Below are positions 10,981 to 23,149 of a stretch of 64,000 nt of DNA, piece by piece (within the stretch, counting starts at the first letter, position 1; every line of letters starts with the position of its first letter). The stretch spans positions 1-64,000 of the forward strand of contig NGZR01000006.1 of NCBI GenBank assembly GCA_002197995.1, written 5' to 3'. A program made the translations under genes and the position numbers. Under the pieces are notes generated by a model, which was given only the letters and a program-made list of their open reading frames with translations, had not been told where the DNA came from and made no database searches. The DNA is from Gaeumannomyces sp. JS-464 (taxonomy: Eukaryota > Ascomycota > Sordariomycetes > Magnaporthales > Magnaporthaceae).

Positions 10981-12050
10981 TTCCGCACAGCGGAAGTGGT
11001 TATGCTGAAAAAGCCGAATAAAACGGATTTAACGGACCCAAAATCCTACCGCCCGATAGCTTTACTCCCGTGCTTAGGGAAAGGGCTGGAGCGGCTGGTG
11101 GCTTCGCGGATGGCATCCCTCGCATTACAACACGGGCTTATAGCCCCGCAACACGCCGGGGCTACCCCGAAAAAGGCCGCCATCGATTTAACGGCATGCG
11201 TGGCCCACGAGGTGGAACGGGCCTTCCAAAAGCATAAAACGGCCGCCCTCGTTACCATGGATGTACAAGGGGCTTTCGACGCCGTACTTCGCCGGAGGCT
11301 CCTTTAAAGGCTTTTAAACCAAGGCTGGGATCCAACGTTAGTACGATGGGTATCATCTTTTGCAGGAAACAGGGTGGTTAAAGTGCGTTTGGAGGACGCC
11401 ACGGCACCCCCTTTTTCCCCGGACTGCGGGCTACCCCAAGGGTTACCGGCGTCACCGGTCCTATTTATGCTTTATATGGCCGAAATCCTACCCAAAGCAA
11501 AAGCGATTAGGTACGGATACGCGGACGATATAGGCATTTGCGTAACGGGTAGCACTCCGGAGGAGTGCTCCCGTAAAGCAGGGGCTACGGTTACGGAAAT
11601 CCTACGTTGGGGCAGGGCTAATAAGGTTGCTTTCGACCCGGGGAAGTGCGAGCTTATGCATTTTTCCAACGGAGAAATCCCACAACCCCAGCGGTTACGG
11701 CGGAGGGCCTTACCATACAACAAGCTACAGGAGCTTTACGGTGGTTAGGGGTCCTTTTCGACCAAAGGCTTAATTTTAAAGCCCACGTGGAAAACAGGGC
11801 TGCAAAAGCCCAAAGCGTTGCCAACCACCTCCGAAGGCTTACGAATTCGATAGGGGGATACCGGCACATTCGGTTTACAAAGCCGTCACAACGGTTATAA
11901 TCCCTACGGCTTTATACGGGGCCGAGGTATGGTATAGGGGTAAAACTAAACCACACCCGTACAAGCCGGCACAACAGCAAATTATCCGCCAAGGCCATTT
12001 AATCGATCGGGTCGATAAAGCCTTAACCGCGTCCCTTAAGGCAGTGGTCC
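10981..12050 (+). pseudogene. LINE right copy: reverse transcriptase
   Basis: The 10,996-11,307 frame holds the finger and palm motifs (KSYRPIALLPCLGKGLERLV, then TMDVQGAFDAV with the first catalytic Asp). A TAA at 11,305-11,307 interrupts it. The 11,374-11,748 frame has GLPQGLPASPVLF and RYGYADDIGI, the catalytic double Asp. The thumb region continues in another frame to about 12,050. Catalytic residues are intact but the chain is broken, so this copy could not make a full enzyme as read. Confidence 0.75.
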
Positions 12051-12281
12051 CAGCTTGGAAAACCACACCGATAAACGCATTGCATTACGAATCCGGCATC
12101 CCAGGCGCCCAGGCGCTTTTGGAACAAGCCCGCCTCCGTTTTGCGGCCCGTATAAATACGGTTCCGGAAGAACACCCCTGGCCGCAGCGGCCAAGCCGGC
12201 CCTTAACGCCCGAGGGCCTAGGGCAGGCTTACCCGGCAGGCTTGCAACCTCCTTGCAAAGGACGGCCGGACTTCTTCCGGC

Positions 12282-13239
12282 TTGCACCCGCCCGGCCTAT
12301 ATAAATATACGGGGCTTACGGTGGCCATACAAGAAAAGCAAGCAGCCGCTAAAGCATTTACGGCGTGGCTTTGCACCCTCCCACCCACCGACGTTATAAT
12401 ATATAGCGACGGGTCCAAAGCAGAGAACGGAGCAGTTGGATACGGCTGGGTAATATACCAAGCCGGCCAACGCAAACTTTCCGGGCACGGCCGGCTGGCG
12501 CATCCCGCGGAAGTATTCGACGGCGAGGCGGAAGGGGCCCGGATGGGCCTCCGTAAAGCCGTTTGGAGCTTCCGCAATTGCACTTTCCACTTGTGCCTCG
12601 ATAACACCTCGGCGGCCAACGGCTGTTTAAGCACGGCCCCTGATAGTTCACAAGGGGCCTTTAAAGAAATCCATTGCCTTATGGATAAACACCAGGTATA
12701 CGTACGCTGGTCCCCGGGCCATATGGGAATCCCCGGAAACGAAAAGGCAAACGCCGAAGCAAAGTTGGGATCGGCCCTGCCAATACCCCAACATTTTAAA
12801 CCAACGGTGGCCGGAGTAAAGGCTTTAGCCCGGAAAACGGCCCGGGACGCCCGGAACGCATGGTTTAAGGACAACTTTCCGGATCGGTATAAGGCTATAG
12901 GCCTCCCGCCGGCACCACAACATACGCCCGAAGCGTTGCAGCTGCACCGGAGGGTACTGCAACGGCTAATAGCCGCACGCACCGGTCACGGGGATTTCGA
13001 CTGGTACCACCGAAAGTTCCAGCACGAAGACGATAACCCGTGCCGCTGCGGAAAGAAACAAATCCCCTTCCCACCCTGTATTTTGCAGGTTGGCTAAAAC
13101 GGCAGAAAATAAATGGCCTATAGCGGACCCCTCCCCGGCTTCCGACAGGCCCGGATATTGGAAACGGCTACTTCAAAAGCCTTTCCTTTTTGCTTCGTTC
13201 GCCGAAGCTACCAATTATTACACTATCGCTGGACGATAA
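12282..13239 (+). pseudogene. LINE right copy: RNase H domain and Cys-rich C-terminus
   Basis: The 12,282-13,097 frame has VIIYSDGSKAENGAVGYGWV (first Asp), DGEAEGARMGL (Glu), LCLDNTSAANG (Asp) and VRWSPGHMGIPGNEKAN (His loop), the usual RNase H catalytic set. A Cys motif (CRCGKKQ) follows. A one- or two-base shift near 13,060 then moves to the frame that ends in TIAGR and a stop at 13,237-13,239. RNase H in a non-LTR element fits the Tad/I group. Confidence 0.75.
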
Positions 13240-13676
13240 CAACAGGGCCTAAAAAGCCCGCATACATCCTTTTCCTTGTTCTCCTACACCTTTTACCTTT
13301 TTCCTTTGTACCACCAGGACTAACAGTAGGCTCGTTGGTCCCCCGCACCTCCGGCCGGGCCCTGGGGGTCCCGAGGACCTTCCAGCCTAAAACCCGGCCC
13401 CACCCCTTTACCGGCATACTCGCCGGCCGAACGCACTACTACCACCCGCAGCGCTTTACAACGCCCTGGCGTATATATATACGCCCTACCGCCGATTGCC
13501 CGCTCACTAACAAGGAGCGCTGGAACGCGGCCCGACCTTCGTGTGCCTTCGGGTTTAATTCTGCTAGCCGCCGGATAGCAACATGTAGCCTAATGTTTAG
13601 CTTAGGTAGCGCTAGCACGTCATATGCCCCTTGGGAGGCAGGGACTGGTAGATCCCGACTTACTGACGTTAAATAT

Positions 13677-13696
13677 ACTCACTCACTCACTCACTC
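13677..13696 (+). repeat. (ACTC)5 tail of right LINE
   Basis: Five tandem ACTC units at the exact 3' end of the right arm. The left arm has a shorter, imperfect version. There is no poly(A). Confidence 0.85.
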
Positions 13697-13697
13697 C

Positions 13698-16045
13698 TTT
13701 GCATTGCGAGTTGCAGCAATAGCGCATGCACTAAACTATTCCAAGCCGGTTCGGCGCGGCTTTTACGTAAGCACGTTTTGGCTTCGGCCTCGATTTGCAT
13801 ATCGTAAACATATTTAAGCCAAATTTATCGTCGCTTATTAAAGCGTAGCCCGCTAAAATCCGCACGAAACCTTTTAAGGTGAATGTCGAATGGGCCGGAA
13901 TTATACGGGCCAGATCGGTTAAATATTTAAGCCTTTATCGTGTTCCGTACAAAAGATAGCCGTAAATAAAACGACGGGTTAACTGGCTGGAAAAAACGTT
14001 TCGTATATATTTAGAAAGTTAGAGTAGAAGTTTTTTAGTGGGTGGCGCGATTGCTTATGCTCGCCGACCATAAGCACGTCTTTTCGGTCGTGCGTCGAGC
14101 CGGCGACATTGCTGCTTTTTATAAGGATGTTAAGCCGGCGGGGCGCCTCCCCGCCGGCTATAAGCTCGAAACCCCGGACCGCTTTCGGATTCGTTATTCG
14201 GCATGCGTTTAAGGTAATGTTTATGGGCTAACATCCGGTGGGTCGATTTCTCGCGATAGTTTATCGAAAAGTATATCCGCATTTACGCAAGCAGGCAAAA
14301 GGCCGGCGGGTGGGCCGCTATTACTTACGAAGCTATATTTGCATATAATAACGCCGTCCACGCTATAACGCGCTTAGGCCCGTTCGAAGCCTTACCCTTT
14401 CGGCCCTTTTACGCACGCCAGCTTTTAAGTGTAATTTGTATAATTTGCCTGGGCATCGAGCAAGGCGGAAAAGTTACAAACAGCCCCTAAACCATTTCCT
14501 AGTTGCTTAATTTACCTCCTTATATTTTTTGCAAAACCCGGTTGCGCCGAAAGTGAAAAAGCGGGGCGTAAAGTTAGTAAAAAAGGATGTTACTTTTTTA
14601 GGCATGCGTTACAGCGCCGCACGGTGTAAGGATATGTATAAGGAAAGGATGTAGGATGGCGCGTACGGCGGGTCGTTACCTTTGTGCGCATAGTGCTTTT
14701 AGCCCCGTGTTCCTAAAAGAGAAAAAGTGTTTTGTTTTTTTGTTTGGCACGCTTTATACTTTTAATAAACGATTTTATTATCGGAATGGAGTTTGCATTA
14801 GTTACGCGAGCAAGAGTTAATATTAAATTACTAAAAGCGAGCTAGGATAACCACCGAAACTGCTCCTTACGCAAAGGCTTTAACGGCTGCTCCACGTTAT
14901 TCGGCCCCTATTTTTAACTTCCGGTTTTTAAGTTTCCGACGTATACCATTAAAATAGCAGCATAAGCAATTATTACTGCGACACCTTTTTTTTAATAAGC
15001 CAGTTAAAAATCCCACTTACAAATTAAACCCTACTACGAACCCGCTAATAGCCTAAAGCTTCGTATATATATTATTCCCCAATTTCCAATGTTTATATTA
15101 CTATTATAACGAAGCCGAAAATAATAGCAAACTGTACAATCGCAATAATAAAGCGAAAGACCGTAATGTTTACAACCAGCTTTTCCTCCCTAAACGATTT
15201 AATCCAGCCTTAACCTAAAGTTAATAAAACATTTTAGGAATAAAAAGCCGGCCGACCTTTATAAAAGCTACTTATAACGAATAAAACTGGAAATAATTTT
15301 ATAAAGGGATTATCGAATAGTAAAACGGCAGTTAAGCCGGGAAAAGGGCCCGGCCTTCCGGGAGCCTTCGTTTTCCACACACTCCATACGTCGTCCACCT
15401 TTTTATTAACGAGCACTTAATTTAAATTTCGCATATATTTAAACGAAGGCCTGCTAAACTTTAGCATTTGGTTATATAATAGCACTGCTTTATTTACATT
15501 AAAAAAAATTAAGTTTCGGTTTCGCATGCGCTGCAACCCGCGTAACGCTTATAATATTTCTTTATTTTCGCCCGCTTAACCGCAATAAGTATCGTATTTC
15601 GCACTTTTATATCCATATCGGTTAACTCCCTATAAAAATCCAAGATGGATTGTATCGCAAAAGCATCGAAACGCCGGAAAATAATAAAATTAAAATTATT
15701 ATAACGCGTAATTACTTTCGCAACCGCGAAAATCCTCCGAAAAATAAGTAGGTTTTCGGTGCTGCTTTGGGTTTTAACATAGCTTAGCGACCGGGAAATC
15801 GAATTAAAAAACTAAAAACCCTCGTTTGTTTAAACGGATTTGGGAGGGGGGTTTGGGAAATGTACACCCTTAAAGTCCAAAAATGGCAAAAGGTGTTTTT
15901 ACGCGTAGGTTTATTAGGGCAATTCCGCTTTGCACGCAGCTTTACCGAGTTGGGGACGAATTTAAAAGTAATTTTTAATAAGTTAAAATATCCAAAGGTA
16001 ACCGAATGTGGTCCGTGCATAAGTGCATATATTACCTACTATATA
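13698..16045. other. AT-rich, RIP-like sequence with a weak integrase-like trace
   Basis: Stop-dense AT-rich DNA without a recognisable gene. In the plus strand around 14,300-14,430 one frame reads AYNNAVHAITRLGPFEAL. This resembles the C-terminal part of a retroelement integrase core (usual form: Ala-Tyr-Asn, Ser-Val-His, Thr-Pro-Phe-Glu). A GC-rich hairpin-like stretch lies near 14,130-14,160. Short open frames at 15,234-15,416 and 15,784-16,020 (minus) match nothing I recognise. Confidence 0.35.
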
Positions 16046-16047
16046 TA

Positions 16048-18339
16048 ACGTAATTTACAAGTAAATGGTACCATATAAGCGAATGGAACACCCACACTCG
16101 ACCTCCGGTTAATTAACGCGCATGCCAACCTAATAACGTTAGGAATCCATTTAAACTACTCGAAACTGTATACACCGGACATTTTTACTTCCACTTAATA
16201 AATGCGCGCATTATGTCCGGTTTTACCGCAGGTGCTATATCGCTAACGAGTCGTCGTCGCCCTTTTTTTTAACCCTTATAATCGCGCATTTTTTACTGTA
16301 GCTATCCATTTAGCTTTTCCTAATTTAAAACATTTCGTACCTTTTCGATAGTAAAAGACCTTTTAAGTTAAACACGTGTTTTTTTAACCTTTCGGCGTTT
16401 TGCTTAATGCTCGTTCGCCTTTCGGAATTTAAAGTTCTTTTTTTCCAAAAGGTTAAGCCGATGTATAACCGTTTTCGCCCTTTTCGTAAATTAGTTTATA
16501 ACCGTTAGTATAGGTGTCGGAAAGCCGCCCCGGTAATTGGAAATCCGAGTTTTAATATGTTCGGATTGCGAAGTTGCGTTTTTAGCTGTTTAAGGCGTTT
16601 TAAAGGTCCAAGGTTCGGCGTCGTTTAAAAGCTCCCTTAAGGGAGTTGAAATTCGTAGCCTTACATCCAGCTTTTCTAAAACCGAACCCGGATTAAAAGG
16701 AGCAAAGCTAGCGTTTTAAAAGCCTTTTTAAATGTTTTTTTAGTTATAAAGTTAAAAAATACCGCTTTAAACGTCGAAAAAAACTCGACTTTAATTACGT
16801 GGTTAACGTGTAACTTTATTAAGCTTTTAATTTATTAACCGTACGCTTTTTTTTTAACGGGTTAAAGCATTTAACGTTAAGCGGCTAAAAAAGTAAAACG
16901 AATGCGAAAGCATGCAAAGCGTAACGATGTTATATTCCTAGCAATAAAGCTCGAAATCCGTCGAGTGGTAGCTTTCGTGCCCGTCCAGCACTAACAAACG
17001 ATGGGTGCTTTTTATGCGCGATGCATGTGTTTATCGAAATGCTAAATCCATTTTAAGCCGAGCTCGTTTGTAATCCACCCGTTGGAATTCGTTAAAATAA
17101 CCCAATCGCGTGGAAGGTTAGTTTCGAATACTAATTGGCCAAATGGTATTGCCTTTTAACGATGATAAAAAAGGGCATCGCTTAACCGCAACAGTTAACT
17201 TTTGTTACGACCAGTATGCAAGCTTTAAGGCAGCAAGACGGGAAGGGCTTTAAGTGGTGCTTTTGCCCCGCATTAAAACACGTGGAGTTACGTAATCCAA
17301 AAAGGATTTGTGGATTTGTAATAGCTTAAAAACAAAGCGACAAATTTAAAAAGGATTTGTAAATCTGTAATAGCCCAAAAACAAATCCATAAATTTAAAA
17401 ACTATTAAAGCAAAAAATAACGTGTATATAAAAAATGGATTTCCTATTATTTCCGGTAGTTTTTAACTAAAGCTTTAGCATTAATTAACTTAAGTTAGCT
17501 TTTAAGCACCTTTTAAAACAAGCAATTAAATTGTCTTTTTAAACCACGTGTTTTTTTATTTACCAGCACTAGCGATATTATCCTTTCCACCTTCGAAATG
17601 CCCTACCTTAAAAGCAAACCCTTAATTGTAACAACCTTTTAAATAACTGTAGCCTATTCCCGGTTGCCAAGCTGGACTAGCTTTGCTTTACCACGGCCTT
17701 TCGACGTTATAATAACTATAACGGCGGCGATTATGCCCATAAGGAAACCGGTTTCGTCGAAGTTATAAATGTTATTATTTAAAATGCTATATTTGGCCAC
17801 AGTGTTCCGCATAAAGTCGAATTACGCAAAAACAAGCTTGTAATTTTCGCATTTGGCCCTTTGGTAGTTGTACTTTCGAATTTAGCGCGTACCGAGCTTT
17901 GCGCGGCGTTTAACGAAGTTCGCGACCTAGTTTTTACCAACGGCGCTCGCGTCGCGTTTGGCGAGCAGTCGGTTGGCCATATTTTTAATACGAAATGGCC
18001 GGGGAGGAAATGCGCGAAAATTTAGTTCGAATATGTATTTAATAAGCGCCTTTTTTTCGGATTTTGCCAATTTCCGTAATTGGGGCATAGTGTCGCATCG
18101 AGCAGGTTGGCTGTATTTTCGACGCGATAGGGTGGTAAAAGCGACGGAATAGATTTTAGCAGCGGCTTAAAAATTTAGTTTTAAGTTAAATTGCAAAGCT
18201 TAAAAAGCGAGGATTAATTTGGCTTTTTTATTTTGTTTTGCTATGTTTATTTATAAAAAGGTAATAAAAGGAAACGCGTTATGTTATCGCGGTCGCGTAT
18301 TTTACTCGCTTATATGTTCCATTTATTTGTAAATTACGT
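16048..18339 (-). mobile_element. Fot1/pogo-type DNA transposon P1 (RIP-damaged)
   Basis: Terminal inverted repeats starting ACGTAATTTACAAGTAAATG at the left and ending in the complement at the right, flanked by TA on both sides, which is the target duplication of this superfamily. The minus strand has traces of the transposase helix-turn-helix region near 17,950-18,150 (mirrored there as the open frame on the opposite strand). All frames are full of stops. A solo LTR sits inside at 17,213-17,633. Confidence 0.8.
17213..17633. repeat. Solo Gypsy LTR (L1) inserted in P1
   Basis: 421 bp starting TGTTACGACC and ending TTGTAACA. It is flanked by ACTTT (17,208-17,212) and ACCTT (17,634-17,638), a 5-bp target duplication with one C-to-T change. 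The uninterrupted target is visible in P3 near 35,080. It matches the LTRs at 18,696, 43,406 and 46,934. Confidence 0.8.
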
Positions 18340-18695
18340 TAAAAAAATTCTGCTAGCAAAATTTTACCTGCATTATAAGTTGCATATTTAACATAAAAAA
18401 ATTCTGCCGGTAAAATGCTACTTACAAAATTTTGCCGGCAAAATTTTACGCTAGTACTGTAACGGTCCCGCTATAAGCTATACGACTAATAGCACCGCTA
18501 CCGCTAAAAAGAATGTAAAGCAAATATAAGCCATACAAATCGCGACACTTTAAACGCGTGTAGCGCTAACGCGACGAGCGCCATTTTATTTCCTTTTTCC
18601 TTAATGTAAAATTTTCGTTTATAACGTTAATGCAAAGCTTTTGTGCCTTTATTAGTTTAACTGTAACATTAAGCAATACACTTAATAAAGGGCCA
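18340..18695. other. AT-rich spacer with degenerate repeats
   Basis: No gene seen. Three similar units around the core TGCCGGCAAAATTTTAC occur at about 18,348, 18,400 and 18,430. They could be a miniature element or subterminal repeats. Confidence 0.3.
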
Positions 18696-19121
18696 TGTTA
18701 CGACTAAAAAAAAGGGGGCCGTTAAATGGCTTATTAAAAAGCGGGACAATTGGGAAAACATTTTAACCCCGCAGTACGGGTTACGTGCTAAGCTTAAATA
18801 AGCATAATTTGTTAATTTCGGATAAATTAAAAAATTAAAGTGATTTACTAATTTAAAACAAATTAACTAATTAAAATGTAATTTATTAGTTTAAAACAAA
18901 TTACAGCATTAACTATAGCAATGCATTAAATATATAAGGAAGGATTTCCTTATGTAGTAAATAGCCCGGATTAAGGCCTCGGTATTAGTTAACTTAAGTT
19001 AGCTCCCAAACATCTTTTAAGGCAAGTTAGTTACGTGTTTACCCGAGCTTTTTAACTAGCGATACTGTCCAGTCCACCTTTAAAGCGCCTTATCTTAAAA
19101 GCAAGCCCCTTAATTGTAACA
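18696..19121. repeat. Gypsy LTR (L2), isolated copy
   Basis: 426 bp, starting TGTTACGACT and ending TTGTAACA, homologous to L1, L3 and L4 and heavily C-to-T mutated. Flanking 5-mers (GGCCA and CTTCC) do not match, so it may be a remnant of a larger deleted element rather than a clean solo LTR. Confidence 0.65.
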
Positions 19122-19859
19122 CTTCCTTTATTTTTCGCATCGACCACTTTTATTTTTTTAACGGAAGGTTTTTATTTAATTACATCGGGCCTCGTTTATT
19201 TTGCTTACGCAAAATGTAACTTATTGCTCGGAAATGCCAATATTAGCGCATAATTTAACTTGTTATTTTTACTTTGCGTGTTACGTTGTAACCGGTTAAA
19301 CCCTAAAGCATTTAGCCCTTAAACCGAAACTAAGCGCATATTTTTTCGGCGAATTCTTAGCTAATTGTAAAGAGTTGGCCCGTGCGCCGGTGCCTTATTT
19401 CACCCACGAAAGCGTTACCCACCGGATTGTCACCTTTTTTTAAAAACACAAATAATATAAAGCTATTTCCCTTTTTTGCAAGCGGCTTTACGGCCGCTTT
19501 ACACTTTTAACATTAATTAAAACGATTTTTAACAATATGTGCCTTTTTCATTTTGTTAATACATTAATCGGTAATGCAAAAACCAAACCGGCTTCCCCGG
19601 CTTAATTAATAAGCATTTCATATCGTAATCGTAATACCGCGTAGCGGATAGCGAACTATTATTTTATTTTTATTTTTTTTTAAAAAAAAAGCCTAGCGTG
19701 GGATGTGCTATATGCAATATAAAATTTAAAGCTATAAGCGGAAAAGGCAGGCTGGCAATATTAGCCCGCGAAGCTACTTTACCTCCCTTATCCTTGCCTT
19801 TAAGCTATTTTGCGATGCTTGGTTTTTTTGCGTGGTTAAGTTTCCGCTTAGTTCGCCGG
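19122..19859. other. AT-rich 3' flank of the recombinase relic
   Basis: No gene recognised. It has many stops and T/A runs (for example 19,670-19,690). Confidence 0.4.
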
Positions 19860-21408
19860 TTAAAACGCGACTTTATAAACAGTTATAATATGGTTCCGGA
19901 AATAATCCAATATTTCTAGTTTTACGTTTACATATTTAAAGTGCTCGTAGCGGATGGGATCGCCGCGGCGTTAAGCGAATTCGCGTGTTTTAAAATGCTG
20001 GTTATTAAAGTGGTCGTTTCGAATAATCGAACGGGAAAAGGTAAATGTCCGTTCTTTCGTCGAAAGCCGGCCGTTGCCGATATAATCGGGGCATTAGTTC
20101 GAATCCATTAAAAGCGGGAACGAATCGGGTTCGAGCGAAAAATTTGGCGACTTTTGCTTAATAAAAGGTTCGATTTGCCTTCGCTATCGGATATAATCGC
20201 GCTAACGGGTTTCTCGTTTATTGCAAAAAAATACTATTAAATTAATGGCTTTAATACGGTAGCGTAAAATTTCGTCGTTAAACCAGTTATTAAGCTAGTT
20301 ATATTAAATTTCGGCAAACCGTGCGCGTTCCAGGATGTTAAATTTCATTTTAGGCTTTTTACACTCCTTTTTCACCTCGCTTAATGCTTGCCTTTTAATA
20401 TCCCAGGTTAGCCGGTGGTAAAAGTAATACTCGCGATATTATTTTACAACCTTATCCTCGCGTTACGCCCGTTTGCGTTTAATTTCCTCGGTAAGCACGC
20501 GAACCGCTTTTTCGTTTTCCCGGCTGTAAATACGATATTATCCCCGTTTAAACGCTGCTCGTTGCTTTTCCAATTTAACGATTTTAAGGTTTAAAAGCAG
20601 GTTCGCCCATATTTTAATTAGCACTATATTACGTTTCGCCCAAAAGTCGCGGGTAATGCTAACCGCGAATAGTTTGTACAATTAATTTTCCGTTTTTTTT
20701 TCGAGAAAGGTGTTTTGCAAATCGAACTTAACCCTTTCGTTAAAGTAAGCGCCGTAAAAAGTGGAAAATTTGGAATCGTAACGCATTATTTGGTTTCGAA
20801 CGACGTTCGAAGCGTTCCTTAGATTAAAGTTAGCGGTTTCCTTTAACCAAATTACTTAAGCTTTTAATTAACGACTTTTAAATAAGCCATACCGTTCGCA
20901 ACGTTCGCGGCTTTTTTACGGAAAAACTTCGGTGTTTAGCAAACCTTAAATCCCGCTTTTAAGCTTTATCGGCCTAGGTTATTTTTAAGTTTGGCATAAA
21001 GTATAGCCTCGGTATCGAAAAGGACTTCGTTAAGGCCGAAACGGCGAAAAACGGGGATTTTAAACATGGATTGCTTCCACCGCAAAAGCATGGACTTATT
21101 AAACCCCGGATGTTTGTGCTAAGCATTTGCAAAGCGTTTGTTAAGCTCGAAGCGTCGAAAGCGTAGTTGTGCAACGCGAGCGCGATAATAATGCTAACGG
21201 GATAAAAAATTAATTTCCTAATAAGCGTAAAGTTAAAAATGGTTTTACGATAATTAAAATGATAAAATTACGTAAATCGTACGCGGCGGGCGTAAAATTT
21301 ACGGTTTTAATTTATTATCCGAGCTTTTATAATAAATAAACTTAATAACCATCGTGGGGGTTACCCGACGCGTTACCGGATAGCGGACGATTATTAAAAA
21401 AATGTTTT

Positions 21409-21642
21409 TGTTAATCCACGTAATTAGCGCGTGCACCGGAATAAACTTCACACCTCGTAGAGCAACGGGCCTAAAGCCCGTACGCTCCTACGAGCATACA
21501 AAAGGGGATTTTATAATCCCCTTCTTGTAATTAAATTCCTATATAAACATGCATTACTACAAACACTAGTACCAAATTTATGGATTTTTGTTATTCTTTT
21601 TAGGAGATTTCCGTGCTTATAAAAGTACCACTTTTACTAACA
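21409..21642 (+). repeat. 5' LTR of the small element
   Basis: 234 bp, nearly identical to 23,150-23,384 apart from about 15-20 mostly C/T or G/A differences. Confidence 0.8.
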
Positions 21643-21965
21643 CTAATTAGTATTGCTTAAAAAGGCAACATAAATAGCAAAGTAAAGGATTTAAACGTTT
21701 AATACCTTTTTCGAAAAAGCAATTAGGTTAACGTAAGAGTTTAGGAGCAAAGAAATCGAATTCCACTGCTCGGTAGCGCGTTACACGGGAATTAATCACG
21801 TACCAAAAGCACCTTTTTATTGCAAGCGATTGGACCTTTGTTTATAAGATTTAAACAAACGTGAAAAGGGCGTTACGTGATCCTTTTAAGCACCTTCCTG
21901 CGTTAAGCGACTGGACTCCTAAATCGATTACCCAAACGATATTGCTCGTTACCCCCACCGACAAT

Positions 21966-22570
21966 ATGTCCGACACTTCGGAACAATAGGCAAAAGAGCT
22001 TAGCAATAAACAACGTATAATTACAAAAGGCACGCTTTTGTCATACGACTTCCCTAAATTTTTAGCACAGAACATTAATATGCCCCTTTTAACAAGCCCC
22101 TTTTATAGCCTCGGAGGATTACCTAACGAAGTATCCACCGCTTGCCGAAACGCATGGATGTTTAAAACACTGCTTTTTTACGGAACCACTTATAGCAACA
22201 ATCTCTTAAACGACGTGCTCGAAGATTACGAGGGGTGGGAAGCAAAGCAGTTCGAAAACCTCGATTAACGGATCGCACGAATCTTCCGGAAGCATTTACA
22301 AAATTACGGGATCCCTATACCCGGTCCACTAAAAGGGAAACTCAGCGAAAGGCTTATGCAATACGATGGAAGTTAGTCCTTGGGATAACAACACCTGCAA
22401 CCAGATCACAGCCTTTTCCTCCTTAAAATCGCACAGGCACCAAAACAAACAATTACCCGATCGACGGTTTGGATGCCCCCAAACCGACGCGCCACGCCAC
22501 CCTTTTAAAAAAGCCCATAGCCAAACAACAAATTGGCCGAAATGAAATCCAGGGATTACCAAGCTAACGG
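21966..22570 (+). pseudogene. Gag-like ORF of the small LTR element
   Basis: ATG at 21,966 reads MSDTSEQ then a TAG (probably a former CAG), and continues open from 22,038 to 22,268 with NEVSTACRNAWMFKTLLFY and LEDYEGWEAKQFENL. After one stop it goes on with IARIFRKHLQNYGIPIPGPL (to about 22,340). The composition and the IPIPG segment recall gag-like proteins of fungal LTR elements, but I cannot name the family. It is broken by C-to-T stops. Identity as gag rests mainly on its position between LTRs. Confidence 0.5.
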
Positions 22571-23149
22571 CTTAAAAATCCGTCTAGCTAATTTCTACCA
22601 CCCTAAGCACTTTCGACCAGCCAATTTGCAAATCCCTAAACGCCCCCGGTTAACCAATTTACAGCTCCGCCGGTACTAATAACCAATGCACGCGTTTAAA
22701 GAAAAGAACTGCCAAAATTGGATTATATGGCAGCGCGTGCATTTGGGAAGGCCCTACACGTTGTAAAGCCGCAAGCTTACAAAATACCCTTTTTACAACT
22801 CCATGCGATTTTTCCTTTGGCATTTTATTATAACGCCAAGCAGTGGTACACCCAGCATATCGGCTATGGCCCCGAATATGGAATTACCTAATCGCTCGAG
22901 CATATAAGCGGTTATTACCTAATCTTACAAGCATTTAACTAAGCATTGCCCCATTTCCTATTGTTTTTATTTACAGTTTTTAATTCACGGTTTTTACCGA
23001 TATCCAACACGGCTCTTTTGCCTTTATTTTCTTTTTGTTTTTAAAGCAAAGTACCAAATCCGGAATCCTTTGTTGTTAGTATTGTAAAATCTCCGGATCC
23101 GGAAAAAGGCATATGGCCGTTGCATGCGCATAAAAGAAAAAGTTGCTAA

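Larger units (their letters stand above)
7999..13697 (+). mobile_element. Tad-like LINE (non-LTR retrotransposon), right copy
   Basis: Plus-strand copy of the same LINE, 5'-truncated at 7999, ending in five ACTC units at 13,677-13,696. Order: ORF1 (8028-8708), cysteine knuckles (about 8760-8940), endonuclease (about 9560-10,230), reverse transcriptase (about 10,980-12,050), RNase H (about 12,390-12,780), Cys-rich end, stop at 13,237-13,239, and a 3' UTR of about 440 bp. It differs from the left arm by scattered substitutions and small indels. It is GC-rich and little damaged by RIP-like changes. Confidence 0.88.

Noticed and set aside
1860..13681. Single LINE inverted by twin priming
   Set aside because: Twin priming inverts only the 5' part of one element. 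Here both arms reach the 3' tail, so two copies are required.
13113..13817. 234-codon open frame across the 3' end of the right LINE
   Set aside because: It overlaps the real ORF2 end (stop at 13,237) in another frame, runs through the 3' UTR and ACTC tail, and its mirror on the left arm is likewise just UTR.
17958..18152. Plus-strand 64-codon frame in P1, and similar ones at 26,335-26,535 and 39,720-39,983
   Set aside because: These are antisense images of the pogo DNA-binding region, which lies on the other strand.
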